The notes under the pieces are model-generated. The model had not been told where the DNA came from and did no database searches. It saw only the letters and a program-made list of their open reading frames with translations. Made by a program: the position numbers and the translations under genes. This document shows, in pieces, positions 1-7,177 of a DNA stretch of 20,284 bases. This stretch comes from Leptolyngbyaceae cyanobacterium M65_K2018_010. Lineage in GTDB: Bacteria > Cyanobacteriota > Cyanobacteriia > Phormidesmidales > Phormidesmidaceae. The stretch lies in assembly GCA_015295885.1 (NCBI GenBank), contig DVEE01000073.1:1-20284 (forward strand). Reading direction: 5' to 3'. Within the stretch, counting starts at the first letter, position 1. Each line of letters begins with the position of its first letter.

Positions 1-1
1 G

Positions 2-340
2 GCCCCCTCCGCTCCTCCGCCCGCAGAGGTTGAAAGTCCCTACGCGGATTTCCCCCACTTGAATGGGGCAGAGGCCGCCTGTGGCGGTGTAGAAAACTGT
101 TGGCGTAGTCCGGTCCATAACTGGCGGGCAGCGGTGCGGTCGTTGCAGGCAGATTTGGTGGCCCAGGGTTACCAGATAGAGGAAATTAGCTCAGAAACGG
201 GAGTGCAGATTTACGCCGTAACAAAATCTGGCCAGCCGGCCTACTTTCTCAATGTGATCTCCATCGATGGCGGTATTTTGTACCGCATGACGACTACACC
301 CCTGACCGCGACTGAGGCTATGGCCATGCAGGTGCTTTAG
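2..340 (+). CDS. 3' end of an unknown gene (5' truncated by the window edge)
   Basis: The reading frame is open from the first bases of the window to a TAG at 338-340, so this is the C-terminal part of a larger protein. A TTG at 59 could be read as a start but is not needed. The visible part begins with a Pro/Ala-rich linker (APSAPPPAE). A compact alpha/beta-looking domain of about 80 residues follows, with a helical stretch (NWRAAVRSLQADLVAQGYQIEE) and beta strands around IYAVTKSGQPAYFLNVISIDGG. I do not recognise the family. A GC-rich hairpin begins one base after the stop codon, so the transcript probably ends here. No function can be assigned. Confidence 0.6.
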   Translation, partial: APSAPPPAEVESPYADFPHLNGAEAACGGVENCWRSPVHNWRAAVRSLQADLVAQGYQIEEISSETGVQIYAVTKSGQPAYFLNVISIDGGILYRMTTTPLTATEAMAMQVL

Positions 341-341
341 C

Positions 342-362
342 GCTGGGTTCCAGGAACCCAGC
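342..362 (+). terminator. Stem-loop just after the first gene
   Basis: A perfect 9-bp stem (GCTGGGTTC at 342-350, GAACCCAGC at 354-362) has a 3-nt loop. It starts one base after the TAG of the upstream gene. There is no U-run, so it may be a weak terminator or a 3'-end-stabilising hairpin. A smaller 6-bp hairpin (384-389 with 394-399) follows. Confidence 0.5.
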
Positions 363-729
363 TCCCCTAGGCTGGATGACCAACCTAAAGCCTTTTAGGA
401 ATTATTGCCACCCCTAATTTGAGAAACCCTTGTAGAAAGAGCTTTCAGCTCCTTTCCTTGTCTAGCTTATTGAAAATCTGTTGCATTAATCCGAGGGGTC
501 GGCTATGTTAGTAGAAACGATCTTCAATAAGGTCTGCCCTAACTCCCCTCGGCCTTTGTGCTGGAGCAGTAGTCAACCCGATTTTGGCAGGGGTCTGGCA
601 AGGGCTTCAGCCCCCCGTACCCCGTCAACTAAAGATGGGTCGGCAGCCTGGGTCAGCAGCAATTGCGAATGGGTCCTAGAAGATGCCTTCCCCTGTCCCC
701 CCTCGCTGAGGAGCGAGTGAACCCCATCC
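363..729. other. Intergenic stretch without a supported gene
   Basis: I see no convincing gene here. A reading frame at 505-720 has low-complexity, Pro/Ser-rich content and no recognisable domain, so I do not call it. A 6-bp hairpin (CTCGCT at 702-707, AGCGAG at 712-717) contains the purine-rich GAGG/GGAG segment just before the gene at 730. It could therefore partly mask that gene's ribosome-binding site. This is inference. Confidence 0.4.
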
Positions 730-999
730 ATGCCAAGCCTAAACTCCAGCTATACCCCCCTCTACGATCCAGCCCAGATTCCCCTCAGCCTAGACCCCGT
801 CTCCCGGTGGGAGGTGTTCACCCGCCTGAAGGATCTAGCCATTCCCTGTGATTGCCGCGTCAACGCTCCCCTCACGGTTACGGCCCACAGCCCGGCGGCG
901 ATCGCCCAGGTGTGGAGCGTGGTGCAGGCCTGCGTAGCCCCCAAGGCTGACCTGGTGGATCACCTCAATCGCTGTTGGCAGCAAAGGATTCATCCATGA
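730..999 (+). CDS. Small conserved cyanobacterial protein of unknown function
   Basis: This 89-residue soluble protein resembles a short conserved cyanobacterial family. The typical features are an N-terminal LYDPAQIPLSLDPVSRWEV segment, a central IPCDCRV patch with two Cys, an AIAQVWSVVQ helix, and a C-terminal tryptophan (NRCWQQ). No enzyme motif is visible, and the function is unknown. Its TGA stop overlaps the ATG of the following [2Fe-2S] protein (ATGA at 996-999), so the two are probably translationally coupled and work in the same context. The family call is from memory of the sequence pattern; the function is open. Confidence 0.75.
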   Translation: MPSLNSSYTPLYDPAQIPLSLDPVSRWEVFTRLKDLAIPCDCRVNAPLTVTAHSPAAIAQVWSVVQACVAPKADLVDHLNRCWQQRIHP

Positions 1000-1637
1000 G
1001 TGCCCCGATGCCGCCACGGTCTTGCCAATCCCTGGCTACCGCTGCCGCCATCTCCGGGCTAACTGCCCTCGGGCCGCCTCGGAGGCAGCTCTTGATGGGG
1101 CAGTATGGCGCCCCCCTGCGATCGCAGAAGGGCAAACTTAAGGGCCTACAGCTTCAGAGCCTGGAGGGATGTCTGATCATTAAGCTGCCTAAATACCTGC
1201 GCCCTATGCTGGTGCGGGAGCTTTCCCCCGGCGATTGGATTCAGGTGTGGGCCTATCCAGAGGGCGATCGCTGGCAGGCCCTTGATGTTCTACCCTGGCC
1301 AGAGCAGGAGGTGCCCGATGCCCTGAGGCAGGCCGTCCCGCCCCTGCCATCAGCCCTAGTACCGGCCTCTCCCCGGGAGGACTCTCGGCCCGGTGCTCAG
1401 GTTTGCATTCAGGTGTGCCGCAAGGGCAAGTGTTTTAAGCAAGGAGGACAGCAAATTTGGCAGGCCCTGGAGGCGGAGGTGGAGGCTAACCCCGGTTTCC
1501 AACACATCGCCATTGAGGCAACCGGGTGTATGAAGGCCTGTAAGCTGGGGCCAAACCTGCGGGTGCTGCCCCAGGGAAAATTGCACAGCCGGATCAACCC
1601 CGACCGTGCGGTTGCACTCCTAGATCGGTATCGCTAG
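996..1637 (+). CDS. Thioredoxin-like [2Fe-2S] ferredoxin-domain protein
   Basis: This 213-residue protein has two parts. Residues about 40-105 form a beta-rich region (LKGLQLQSLEGC, LSPGDWIQVWAY) that looks like an OB-type fold. A linker rich in Pro/Ala follows. Residues about 135-213 form a thioredoxin-like [2Fe-2S] domain, with Cys at 137, 141, 146, 178 and 182 (CIQVCRKGKC and GCMKACKLGPNL). The CxxxC in the second half is typical of this ferredoxin fold, as in the small subunits of NAD-linked hydrogenases and NuoE. It is likely a one-electron carrier or redox sensor; its partner is unknown. I chose the ATG at 996, which overlaps the upstream stop by 4 nt. An in-frame ATG at 975 would overlap further, and one at 1095 would give a shorter N-terminus. 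Confidence 0.75.
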   Translation: MSAPMPPRSCQSLATAAAISGLTALGPPRRQLLMGQYGAPLRSQKGKLKGLQLQSLEGCLIIKLPKYLRPMLVRELSPGDWIQVWAYPEGDRWQALDVLPWPEQEVPDALRQAVPPLPSALVPASPREDSRPGAQVCIQVCRKGKCFKQGGQQIWQALEAEVEANPGFQHIAIEATGCMKACKLGPNLRVLPQGKLHSRINPDRAVALLDRYR

Positions 1638-1810
1638 GTCACAAGCCCTGAGATCTCCCTGCTAGGAGCACTGACAGAGGCTGCTCACGGATCTCCCCTC
1701 ATTCGCCAGCATGAGCTAGCCAGGAAGGTCCCACGGTCAGGTCCACCCCTCCCCAAGAGGCCAAGATGATCTTTGCCCAGGATTGCTATAGGCTGCTACC
1801 GCCATTGAAC

Positions 1811-1832
1811 CGGCCAGGGAAATCCCTGGCCG
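1811..1832. terminator. Perfect palindrome between convergent genes
   Basis: CGGCCAGGGA (1811-1820) and TCCCTGGCCG (1823-1832) form a 10-bp perfect stem around AA. It lies between the [2Fe-2S] gene (+) and dps (-), which converge here. It could serve both directions as a terminator. No T-tract follows on either side, so a factor-independent mechanism is uncertain. Confidence 0.5.
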
Positions 1833-1868
1833 CCGAGCATACCCAGACGGTGGGTGTTAGAAGCCATC

Positions 1869-2405
1869 TTACCAACTTAACTTCAAGCTATCAGGGGTGA
1901 GGAAATGCTCCAGGTGGTAGGCCCGTTCTTCGGTTTTCAGCAAAATTTGCTCGTACAGGTAACGGGTGGCGCGATCGCCCAAACTTTCAGCCTGGGCGGC
2001 CAATCGCCGAATCAAATCAATCAAGGCCTGCTCAGCTTTCAGATCATTGGCAATCATCAGGCGACAGCGGTACACATCATCGCCTTCGGGCTCAAAGCAA
2101 GACAACTCTGCCAACTTGGCAAAACTACCCGCGGGCACCCCGCCTAACCCATGCAACCGCTCACCCACGTCGTGGGCATGGCCTTGAACCGCTTCATAGC
2201 TTTCCGAAAAATAGTCGTGGAGCATGTAATATTCGGAGCCTTCCACCACAAAATGATGCTTTTGATACTGCACGTAGAGAGCCATAAAACTGGCGTAGAC
2301 CGTGCTCAGCCCCTCCACAATAGGCTCCGTTACCGCCTTCTCTAACCCAATGGGGTTGTCGGCAATCTCTCCGTAGGATTGCAACAGGGTCTCAGTTACG
2401 GGCAT
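1869..2405 (-). CDS. dps: Dps-family mini-ferritin (DNA-binding, iron storage/peroxide detoxification)
   Basis: This 178-residue four-helix protein oxidises Fe(II), stores iron in a 12-subunit shell, and protects the cell against peroxide. The family core is visible at residues 50-88: HHFVVEGSEYYMLHDYFSES, then GHAHDVGERLHGLGG. H51, H63 and E82 fall where the ferroxidase ligands usually lie. The usual Asp four residues before the Glu is replaced by H78, as in the three-His ferroxidase centre described for a Thermosynechococcus Dps. The C-terminal helix ends in EERAYHLEHFLTPDSLKLSW. A good Shine-Dalgarno sequence (AAGGAG) precedes the ATG at 2405. The gene is divergent from a Fur/PerR-family gene with Fur-box-like repeats in between, which suggests iron or peroxide control. 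In a diazotroph it may keep free iron from harming nitrogenase. Confidence 0.93.
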   Translation of the reverse strand: MPVTETLLQSYGEIADNPIGLEKAVTEPIVEGLSTVYASFMALYVQYQKHHFVVEGSEYYMLHDYFSESYEAVQGHAHDVGERLHGLGGVPAGSFAKLAELSCFEPEGDDVYRCRLMIANDLKAEQALIDLIRRLAAQAESLGDRATRYLYEQILLKTEERAYHLEHFLTPDSLKLSW

Positions 2406-2567
2406 AGCGCTCTCCTTAATTCAACTAAGTTCAATGGTTCCGGGTATTTCAGGGGTTTATTTAGTTTTCTCTGCTGGTTTTGCAGATTTTAATCATAGGT
2501 TTTCTGGCCTTAAAAAACAAGTCGAACTTATCTTAAAACGGTGATTCTTTTTCCGTCCAGGGGTTAG

Positions 2568-2656
2568 CGAAAATGATTTTCAATAGCTGAAATTCCGTTT
2601 ACCGAAAATGACTTTCAATAGCCAAGATTGTGGGGCCGAAAGTCAAATTTAATCGG
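2568..2656. promoter_or_regulatory. Tandem Fur-box-like repeats between dps and fur/perR
   Basis: Two 20-bp direct repeats differ by one base: CGAAAATGATTTTCAATAGC at 2568-2587 and CGAAAATGACTTTCAATAGC at 2603-2622. They are 35 bp apart. A weaker third copy starts at about 2637 (CGAAAGTCAAATTTAAT), 34 bp further on. The core GAAAATGATTTTCA resembles the classic Fur box (AATGATAATCATT type). The array lies between the divergent dps and Fur-family genes, nearer the latter, and is likely an autoregulatory operator. The regulator that binds is inferred. Confidence 0.6.
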
Positions 2657-2689
2657 GCTTGACCACTAATTGATCTATGGAATGTAGTG

Positions 2690-3169
2690 ATGGAAGGTAA
2701 TGGTTTCACAGATTGTGCAAATCCCCAGGCAGATTTCCTGAAGGAAATTTTGAACCGGGAAGGCTTTCGCCTGACCAGCCAACGCCAAAAGATCCTGGCT
2801 CTTTTCAGCGGCGATCCCCTGGCCCATCACCTGAGCGCAGAGGAAATTCACCAAAGGCTGGCCGATCAGGGTGAAAAAATTAGCATTTCTACGGTGTATC
2901 GGGCCTTGCATGTGATGGTTAATCTGGGGCTGCTACAAGAGCTAGAACTGGCGGAAGATCGCAAGTACTACGAACTACTCGGCCCCATCATGGACCAGCA
3001 CCATCACCTGGTTTGTGTTCACTGTGGTGAAGTCACCGAGTTCGAGGATCCTAGAATCACCGCGGTCAGCGATCGCGAAACCCAGGCGTGGGGTTTTACC
3101 CGGTTAAATGCTCAGTTCACCGTCTATGGCATCTGTCCCCATTGCCAGGGGCATCTGGTGGCTCCCTAA
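2690..3169 (+). CDS. Fur/PerR-family metal-dependent transcription regulator
   Basis: This 159-residue regulator has the usual Fur layout. A winged-helix DNA-binding domain covers residues about 15-85 (GFRLTSQRQKILALF, LSAEEIHQRL, ISISTVYRALHVM). A dimerisation/metal domain follows, with KYYEL, the HHHLVCVHCGEVTEFED metal segment, and two structural CxxC pairs (CVHC and CPHC). The style of the DNA-binding part and the neighbouring dps point to a PerR-type peroxide or iron regulator. Fur or Zur cannot be excluded from sequence alone. I chose the ATG at 2690 over the GTG one codon upstream. The Fur-box-like repeats upstream suggest autoregulation. It ends 10 bp from the convergent channel gene. 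Confidence 0.9.
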   Translation: MEGNGFTDCANPQADFLKEILNREGFRLTSQRQKILALFSGDPLAHHLSAEEIHQRLADQGEKISISTVYRALHVMVNLGLLQELELAEDRKYYELLGPIMDQHHHLVCVHCGEVTEFEDPRITAVSDRETQAWGFTRLNAQFTVYGICPHCQGHLVAP

Positions 3170-3179
3170 GGCGGCGAGC

Positions 3180-4910
3180 CTAACTGCGGGGGACTAGGCT
3201 CGGGGTAGCTGGACGGAGTTGATCGAGCCGATTAGCGGGCATGGTGAGGTAGAGTACATCGCCCTCAGCCAGGGTGAGATCGAGCAAGTCGTAACCATGG
3301 CGAGTGCGTCCCTGACTTTCGATATAGAGGGGCACCAGATGGGCGGTTTGGGCTACGGCTTGGATGGACTGATTAAAGAAGGGATGGTTGGGGGTGATCA
3401 GCGTAGCAATGGCTACCCAGAGTAGATCCCCTGCCATGCCATTGCCCAGGATTCGTCCCCCCAGGGCGGCGGCGGCAAAGGTAGGAGCGGCTAAATCCAT
3501 GGGACTCAGCACCTGATCAAACTCAAAGACCTGCTGCACCTGCTGGGCAAATTCGGCATCATAGATGCGAACTACCGCGGGTACTTTGGGACTCAGACTG
3601 CGGGCGGTCAGGGCAATTTCCAGATTAACGGTATCGTCGCTGGTGACCACCAGAATGGCCTGGGCCGAATTCAGATTCACCGTTTCCAGGGTCGAGGTGA
3701 TACTGCCGTCTGCCACTAAGACTGGGATCTTTAAAGCCTTGACCGAGGGAAGAAAACGGTTGTTGGGATCGCACTCAATGACCACGACCCGGTGCCCGGT
3801 TTCGTGCAGGTGGGTGGCAATCCGGTAGCCTACTCCCCCCAGGCCACAGACAATAAAATGGTGTTGGCGCGGCATACGGGCCACGCTCCAGAGACTTTGA
3901 AAATGGGACCCTAAAATAAAGTCGTTGAGCAGGGCATAGCAAATGCCAATCACCCCAGCCCCCACTAGCATCATCACCGCGGTAAAGACCTTGATCGGGG
4001 CAGAAGCCTGTTCGGCCACCTGTTCTTGCCCGCCGGCGCCAGTAATCATGCCAACGGAAAAGTAGAGAGCATCGACCCAACTGGTGTTGAGGTTGTGCCA
4101 GAGATAGGTAAAGGTGGCCAGCCCGATGGTGATCAGGAGGGCCAACACCACCATTAAGGTGGCCCGGGCCCGCCGCCGGCCATGGTCGAGGGTGACTAGC
4201 AGCCGTTGCCAGAACTGAGCCACCTGCCGGGACTTCAGCAGCGGTTGCTGGGGTTGGGTGGCCAATACCAGGCGGTCTCCCGGTTGCAGTACCCGGTCTG
4301 TCACCACCGCTGTGACCAAGTCGATGGGATGGTGAGGCGAGTGGTAGTGAATCAGCAGTTGGGACCGGTTATCCCACAGGGCTTTGAGGGGTTTGCCAAG
4401 CCAGGGGTGGGTGGCATCGATGACCTCTTCGTACATGGGCCAGGTGAGCCCAAACAGGTGTAGTTGACCAATGGCGCGATTACCCTTGGCGGCAAAGGCA
4501 AACAGGGGGGCCGCCAGGGCCGCGGCACTCAGGGTGACATGATCGGGCAGGGTATGGTCGAGGCGTTCTCCCAGGCTGAGGTTAAAGAGCCGATTGATAA
4601 TGCGAATGTTGGGGTTGAGGATACGAGCCTGGGTCAGCACCGCCAGGTTCAGGGCATCGTCGGAGGTGCCCAGAACCAGGGTGTGGGCATATTGAATACC
4701 CGCCTGTAGCAGGGTGGCGGGCGATCGCAGTTCTCCCACCACGATGATTCCCCCCACCGCGGGTAAGGGGTGATGGCTAACCCCCACCACCGCCGCCCCC
4801 TGCTGGCGCAGCAGCGAAAAAATTCGCAGCCCCGTTCGGCCCAGGCCGCAGACAATAATTTGGGGCTGGTGGCTCACCGTCGTCGGAGGCGCCATGGGGG
4901 TAACAGTCAT
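3180..4910 (-). CDS. Two-TM channel-like membrane protein with two RCK (TrkA-N) domains
   Basis: This 576-residue protein is built as RCK - membrane - RCK. Residues 17-145 form a first Rossmann TrkA-N domain (IIVCGLGRTGLRI). Residues about 150-218 look like a TrkA-C domain. TM1 is at about 249-271 and the pore-loop region at about 277-295. TM2 is at about 307-333. A second TrkA-N domain starts at 352 (FIVCGLGGVGYRI) and a second C-terminal domain covers about 490-560. The architecture matches ligand-gated potassium-channel-like proteins. The expected filter TVGYG is not present: the pore reads SVGMITGAGG. Ion selectivity is therefore uncertain and it may not be a K+ channel. The gene stands alone, convergent to the Fur-family gene, and its product is probably in the cytoplasmic membrane. 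Confidence 0.82.
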   Translation of the reverse strand: MTVTPMAPPTTVSHQPQIIVCGLGRTGLRIFSLLRQQGAAVVGVSHHPLPAVGGIIVVGELRSPATLLQAGIQYAHTLVLGTSDDALNLAVLTQARILNPNIRIINRLFNLSLGERLDHTLPDHVTLSAAALAAPLFAFAAKGNRAIGQLHLFGLTWPMYEEVIDATHPWLGKPLKALWDNRSQLLIHYHSPHHPIDLVTAVVTDRVLQPGDRLVLATQPQQPLLKSRQVAQFWQRLLVTLDHGRRRARATLMVVLALLITIGLATFTYLWHNLNTSWVDALYFSVGMITGAGGQEQVAEQASAPIKVFTAVMMLVGAGVIGICYALLNDFILGSHFQSLWSVARMPRQHHFIVCGLGGVGYRIATHLHETGHRVVVIECDPNNRFLPSVKALKIPVLVADGSITSTLETVNLNSAQAILVVTSDDTVNLEIALTARSLSPKVPAVVRIYDAEFAQQVQQVFEFDQVLSPMDLAAPTFAAAALGGRILGNGMAGDLLWVAIATLITPNHPFFNQSIQAVAQTAHLVPLYIESQGRTRHGYDLLDLTLAEGDVLYLTMPANRLDQLRPATPSLVPRS

Positions 4911-5001
4911 AATCCTGCCCAGGAGCAGCTATATTCTGTTGTCCTGGCTTGGGCAGGACACCGCTGTAGCCTAGAACACCTTGTCGTAAAAGTTAGACTT
5001 T

Positions 5002-5030
5002 CCTGGGAGAACGGGGCCTGGGAGAACGGG
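5002..5030. repeat. Two-copy 15-bp tandem repeat
   Basis: CCTGGGAGAACGGGG (5002-5016) is followed directly by CCTGGGAGAACGGG (5017-5030). It lies in the region upstream of the channel gene (-) and the small membrane protein gene (+). No function is evident; slipped-strand duplication is the simplest explanation. Confidence 0.6.
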
Positions 5031-5172
5031 TAACTTGGGATACCGGGAAACAAAAAAATTCCTCTTGGCAAAGGAAAACAAGTCAAGCTACTGTTACAAT
5101 GTGTTACGTAATGCTATGCTACTTGTAACCATATCTCTGACTGCCTGTTCCTGACGAGTTTGGATTTTGACT

Positions 5173-5385
5173 ATGTTCGCCAACCAAAGCCGTTCTTACC
5201 AGGGTCAGTCTTCCTCACCCGTGAGTTTTCTCGGTCTTCTGTTTTTCCTTTTAGGGGCGCCCCACCTGTACGGAGCCCTCAAGCGGCGTGCCCAACGTCG
5301 TAAGCCCTTTACCCCGGCCCGCTATTGGATGGTGGCTTTGCTGGCCGGTGCGATCGCCGGTGCCTTCGAACTCTCCCTACTGTAA
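5173..5385 (+). CDS. Small predicted membrane protein, unknown function
   Basis: This 70-residue protein has two hydrophobic segments. The first is at about 18-31 (VSFLGLLFFLLGAP) and the second at about 53-70 (WMVALLAGAIAGAFELSLL). A strongly basic loop lies between them (KRRAQRRKPF). The ATG at 5173 is preferred over a TTG two codons upstream. The upstream region (5093-5129) contains several GTTAC/GTAAC elements and a TTACGTAA palindrome that could be regulatory. I do not recognise the family. The composition and clean membrane topology support a real gene. Confidence 0.6.
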   Translation: MFANQSRSYQGQSSSPVSFLGLLFFLLGAPHLYGALKRRAQRRKPFTPARYWMVALLAGAIAGAFELSLL

Positions 5386-5937
5386 ACACCCCGCTCCCGT
5401 TTGGTTGCCCTGGCAGGAGGGTTCTCCTGGCCTTGGGTCGGTTGCAGGGCCTAGAGGTGACTTTGGGCAGGGGTTGCCCTAAACCGATTTCTGGATAGCA
5501 ACATACCCCTGTAGAATCGGCAAAGCCTGCGTCCCGTCGGAAAATTGCCCTGCTGGGCCCGGGCAAGGCCCTCTGCCCATCACCATTCAGAGGGAAGTTC
5601 TGGCCTAGAAATCTCCTAGGCTGCCTTATTCGTGACTAACGGGAAAGGCCCGTTGGTCCGGGGGGCATGGACATCTAGCTGAGTCACCGTTATATGCCGT
5701 GGATTCTACATGCCGTGGATTCCTGGGATAGCGGGGAGATGATCGCCGGGCTCGTGAATCATCTAGGTGAATCACTTGCAGCTTTTTAAGGAAAAGAGCT
5801 AGCCACCCCGGGGGCCCTTACTCCCAGGAGTTTTGTCAGATGTAACAACACCTCAAAAAACATTAAGAGAAAGCTGCATCGTGTTTGGAATCCTTAAGAC
5901 TGGAAAACTAGAAGCGATAGAGAGTCTTTAAACCGCT
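5386..5937. other. Intergenic region upstream of por
   Basis: No supported gene lies in these 552 bases. There is a 13-bp direct repeat ATGCCGTGGATTC at 5694-5706 and 5710-5722, and a GTGAATCA repeat at 5754 and 5767. The last 130 bases before the por start turn AT-rich (TGTAACAACACC, AAAAAACATTAAG). They probably hold the por promoter, but I cannot place -35/-10 boxes with confidence. Confidence 0.4.
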
Positions 5938-6942
5938 ATGGAACAGCAAAAAACCGTCATTATTACGGGCGCCTCCTCTGGAGTCGGGCTCCACGGGGCC
6001 AAGGCCCTGGCCGATCAGGGTTGGTATGTGGTGATGGCCTGCCGCAATGTGGACAAAGCTCGGCAGGCCGCCCAGGCCGTTGGCATGCCAGCAGGTAGCT
6101 ACAGCATCATGCGTCTGGATTTGGCTTCCCTGGCCAGTGTTCGTCAGTTTGTTAGCGATTTCCGAGCCACCGGGCGCACCCTAGAAGCCCTGGTGTGTAA
6201 TGCTGCCGTTTACTACCCCCTGCTAAAGGACCCCCTCTACAGCGAAGATGGCTACGAAATGAGCGTTGCCACCAACCACCTGGGTCACTTTCTGCTGTGC
6301 AACCTGATGCTAGATGACCTCAAGGCCTCCCCCGCCAGCGACAAGCGCCTGGTGATTCTGGGTACCGTAACCGCTAATCCCAAGGAACTGGGGGGCAAAA
6401 TTCCCATCCCAGCACCGCCGGATCTGGGCAACCTGGAAGGCTTTGAAGCCGGCTTTAAAGCTCCTATTGCCATGATTAACGGTAAAAAGTTTAAGTCGGG
6501 CAAAGCCTATAAGGACAGCAAGCTCTGCAACGTGCTTACCATGCGCGAGCTGCACCGTCGCTACCACGATCAAACCGGCATTACCTTCAGTTCCCTGTAT
6601 CCCGGTTGTGTGGCAGACACGCCGCTGTTTAGGAACCACTTCAAGGCCTTCCAGTCGATCTTCCCCTGGTTCCAGAAAAACATCACCGGCGGTTATGTCA
6701 CCCAACAACTGGCCGGAGAACGGCTTGCCGCGGTGGTGGCCGATCCTGAACTCAAGGAGTCAGGCATTTATTGGAGCTGGGGTAATCGTCAGAAGCCCGG
6801 CCGTCGTTCCTTCGCCCAGGAGGTTTCCGATGAGGCGCTAGACGACGCCAAGGCCCGCAAGCTCTGGGATCTCAGCGCTAAGCTGGTTGGCTTAGATGAT
6901 GAAATGGCGCGCAGTGTCCCCGCCGCCGTAGGCACGGTGTAA
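5938..6942 (+). CDS. por: Light-dependent NADPH-protochlorophyllide oxidoreductase (LPOR)
   Basis: LPOR reduces the C17-C18 double bond of protochlorophyllide to chlorophyllide a with NADPH and light, in chlorophyll synthesis. The 334-residue protein is a short-chain dehydrogenase/reductase. It has the NADPH-binding TGASSGVG at residues 10-17, NAA at 88-90, and the catalytic YKDSK with Y191 and K195. The LPOR-specific insertion follows the VTANPKE segment. Cysteines at 35, 87, 197 and 224 match the positions usually conserved in LPOR. It is slightly longer than the common length of about 322 residues because of a short C-terminal extension (EMARSVPAAVGTV). It appears monocistronic, with a terminator downstream. 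This enzyme is oxygen-insensitive, unlike the nitrogenase-like dark enzyme. Confidence 0.97.
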   Translation: MEQQKTVIITGASSGVGLHGAKALADQGWYVVMACRNVDKARQAAQAVGMPAGSYSIMRLDLASLASVRQFVSDFRATGRTLEALVCNAAVYYPLLKDPLYSEDGYEMSVATNHLGHFLLCNLMLDDLKASPASDKRLVILGTVTANPKELGGKIPIPAPPDLGNLEGFEAGFKAPIAMINGKKFKSGKAYKDSKLCNVLTMRELHRRYHDQTGITFSSLYPGCVADTPLFRNHFKAFQSIFPWFQKNITGGYVTQQLAGERLAAVVADPELKESGIYWSWGNRQKPGRRSFAQEVSDEALDDAKARKLWDLSAKLVGLDDEMARSVPAAVGTV

Positions 6943-6972
6943 AGCCAAGTCTGTTCACCCCAACGTCTGTTA

Positions 6973-7033
6973 CCCTAGTTGGCCTCTGACCGGCGCCAGG
7001 GCAAACTGCCCTGCCAGTTAGGGGCTATTTTTT
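6973..7033 (+). terminator. Rho-independent-type terminator of por
   Basis: An 11-bp stem pairs CCCTAGTTGGC (6973-6983) with GCCAGTTAGGG (7013-7023), counting two G-U wobbles. An inner hairpin CAGGGC/GCCCTG (6997-7002 with 7008-7013) forms an alternative. Six T residues follow at 7028-7033. The position 30 bases after the por stop fits termination. Confidence 0.65.
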
Positions 7034-7048
7034 AGCTCAGGGTTGAGG

Positions 7049-7172
7049 CTAGTACCCTGCGGCGGAAATGGGGCTACCCTTTGTGCGGCTGCAAAGCCTC
7101 GATAAAAGGGGATTCCCTTTGTGCCTGCTGCGCACGGGCTGGGCCCTACAGCCTTCTGCCTTCAGGTACTAG
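7049..7172. repeat. 124-bp segment bounded by an 8-bp inverted repeat
   Basis: CTAGTACC (7049-7056) and GGTACTAG (7165-7172) are perfect inverted copies. Inside there is a 10-bp direct repeat CCCTTTGTGC at 7077 and 7115. It lies between por and a minus-strand gene. It could be a small non-autonomous insertion or a chance arrangement; no coding capacity is seen. Confidence 0.35.
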
Positions 7173-7177
7173 TTGGG

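Noticed and set aside
505..720. Open frame of 71 codons before the small conserved protein
   Set aside because: Pro/Ser-rich, no recognisable domain and no ribosome-binding site; looks like non-coding sequence.
5093..5129. Possible NtcA site before the small membrane protein
   Set aside because: GTA and TAC are nine bases apart instead of eight, and no matching -10 box is clear.
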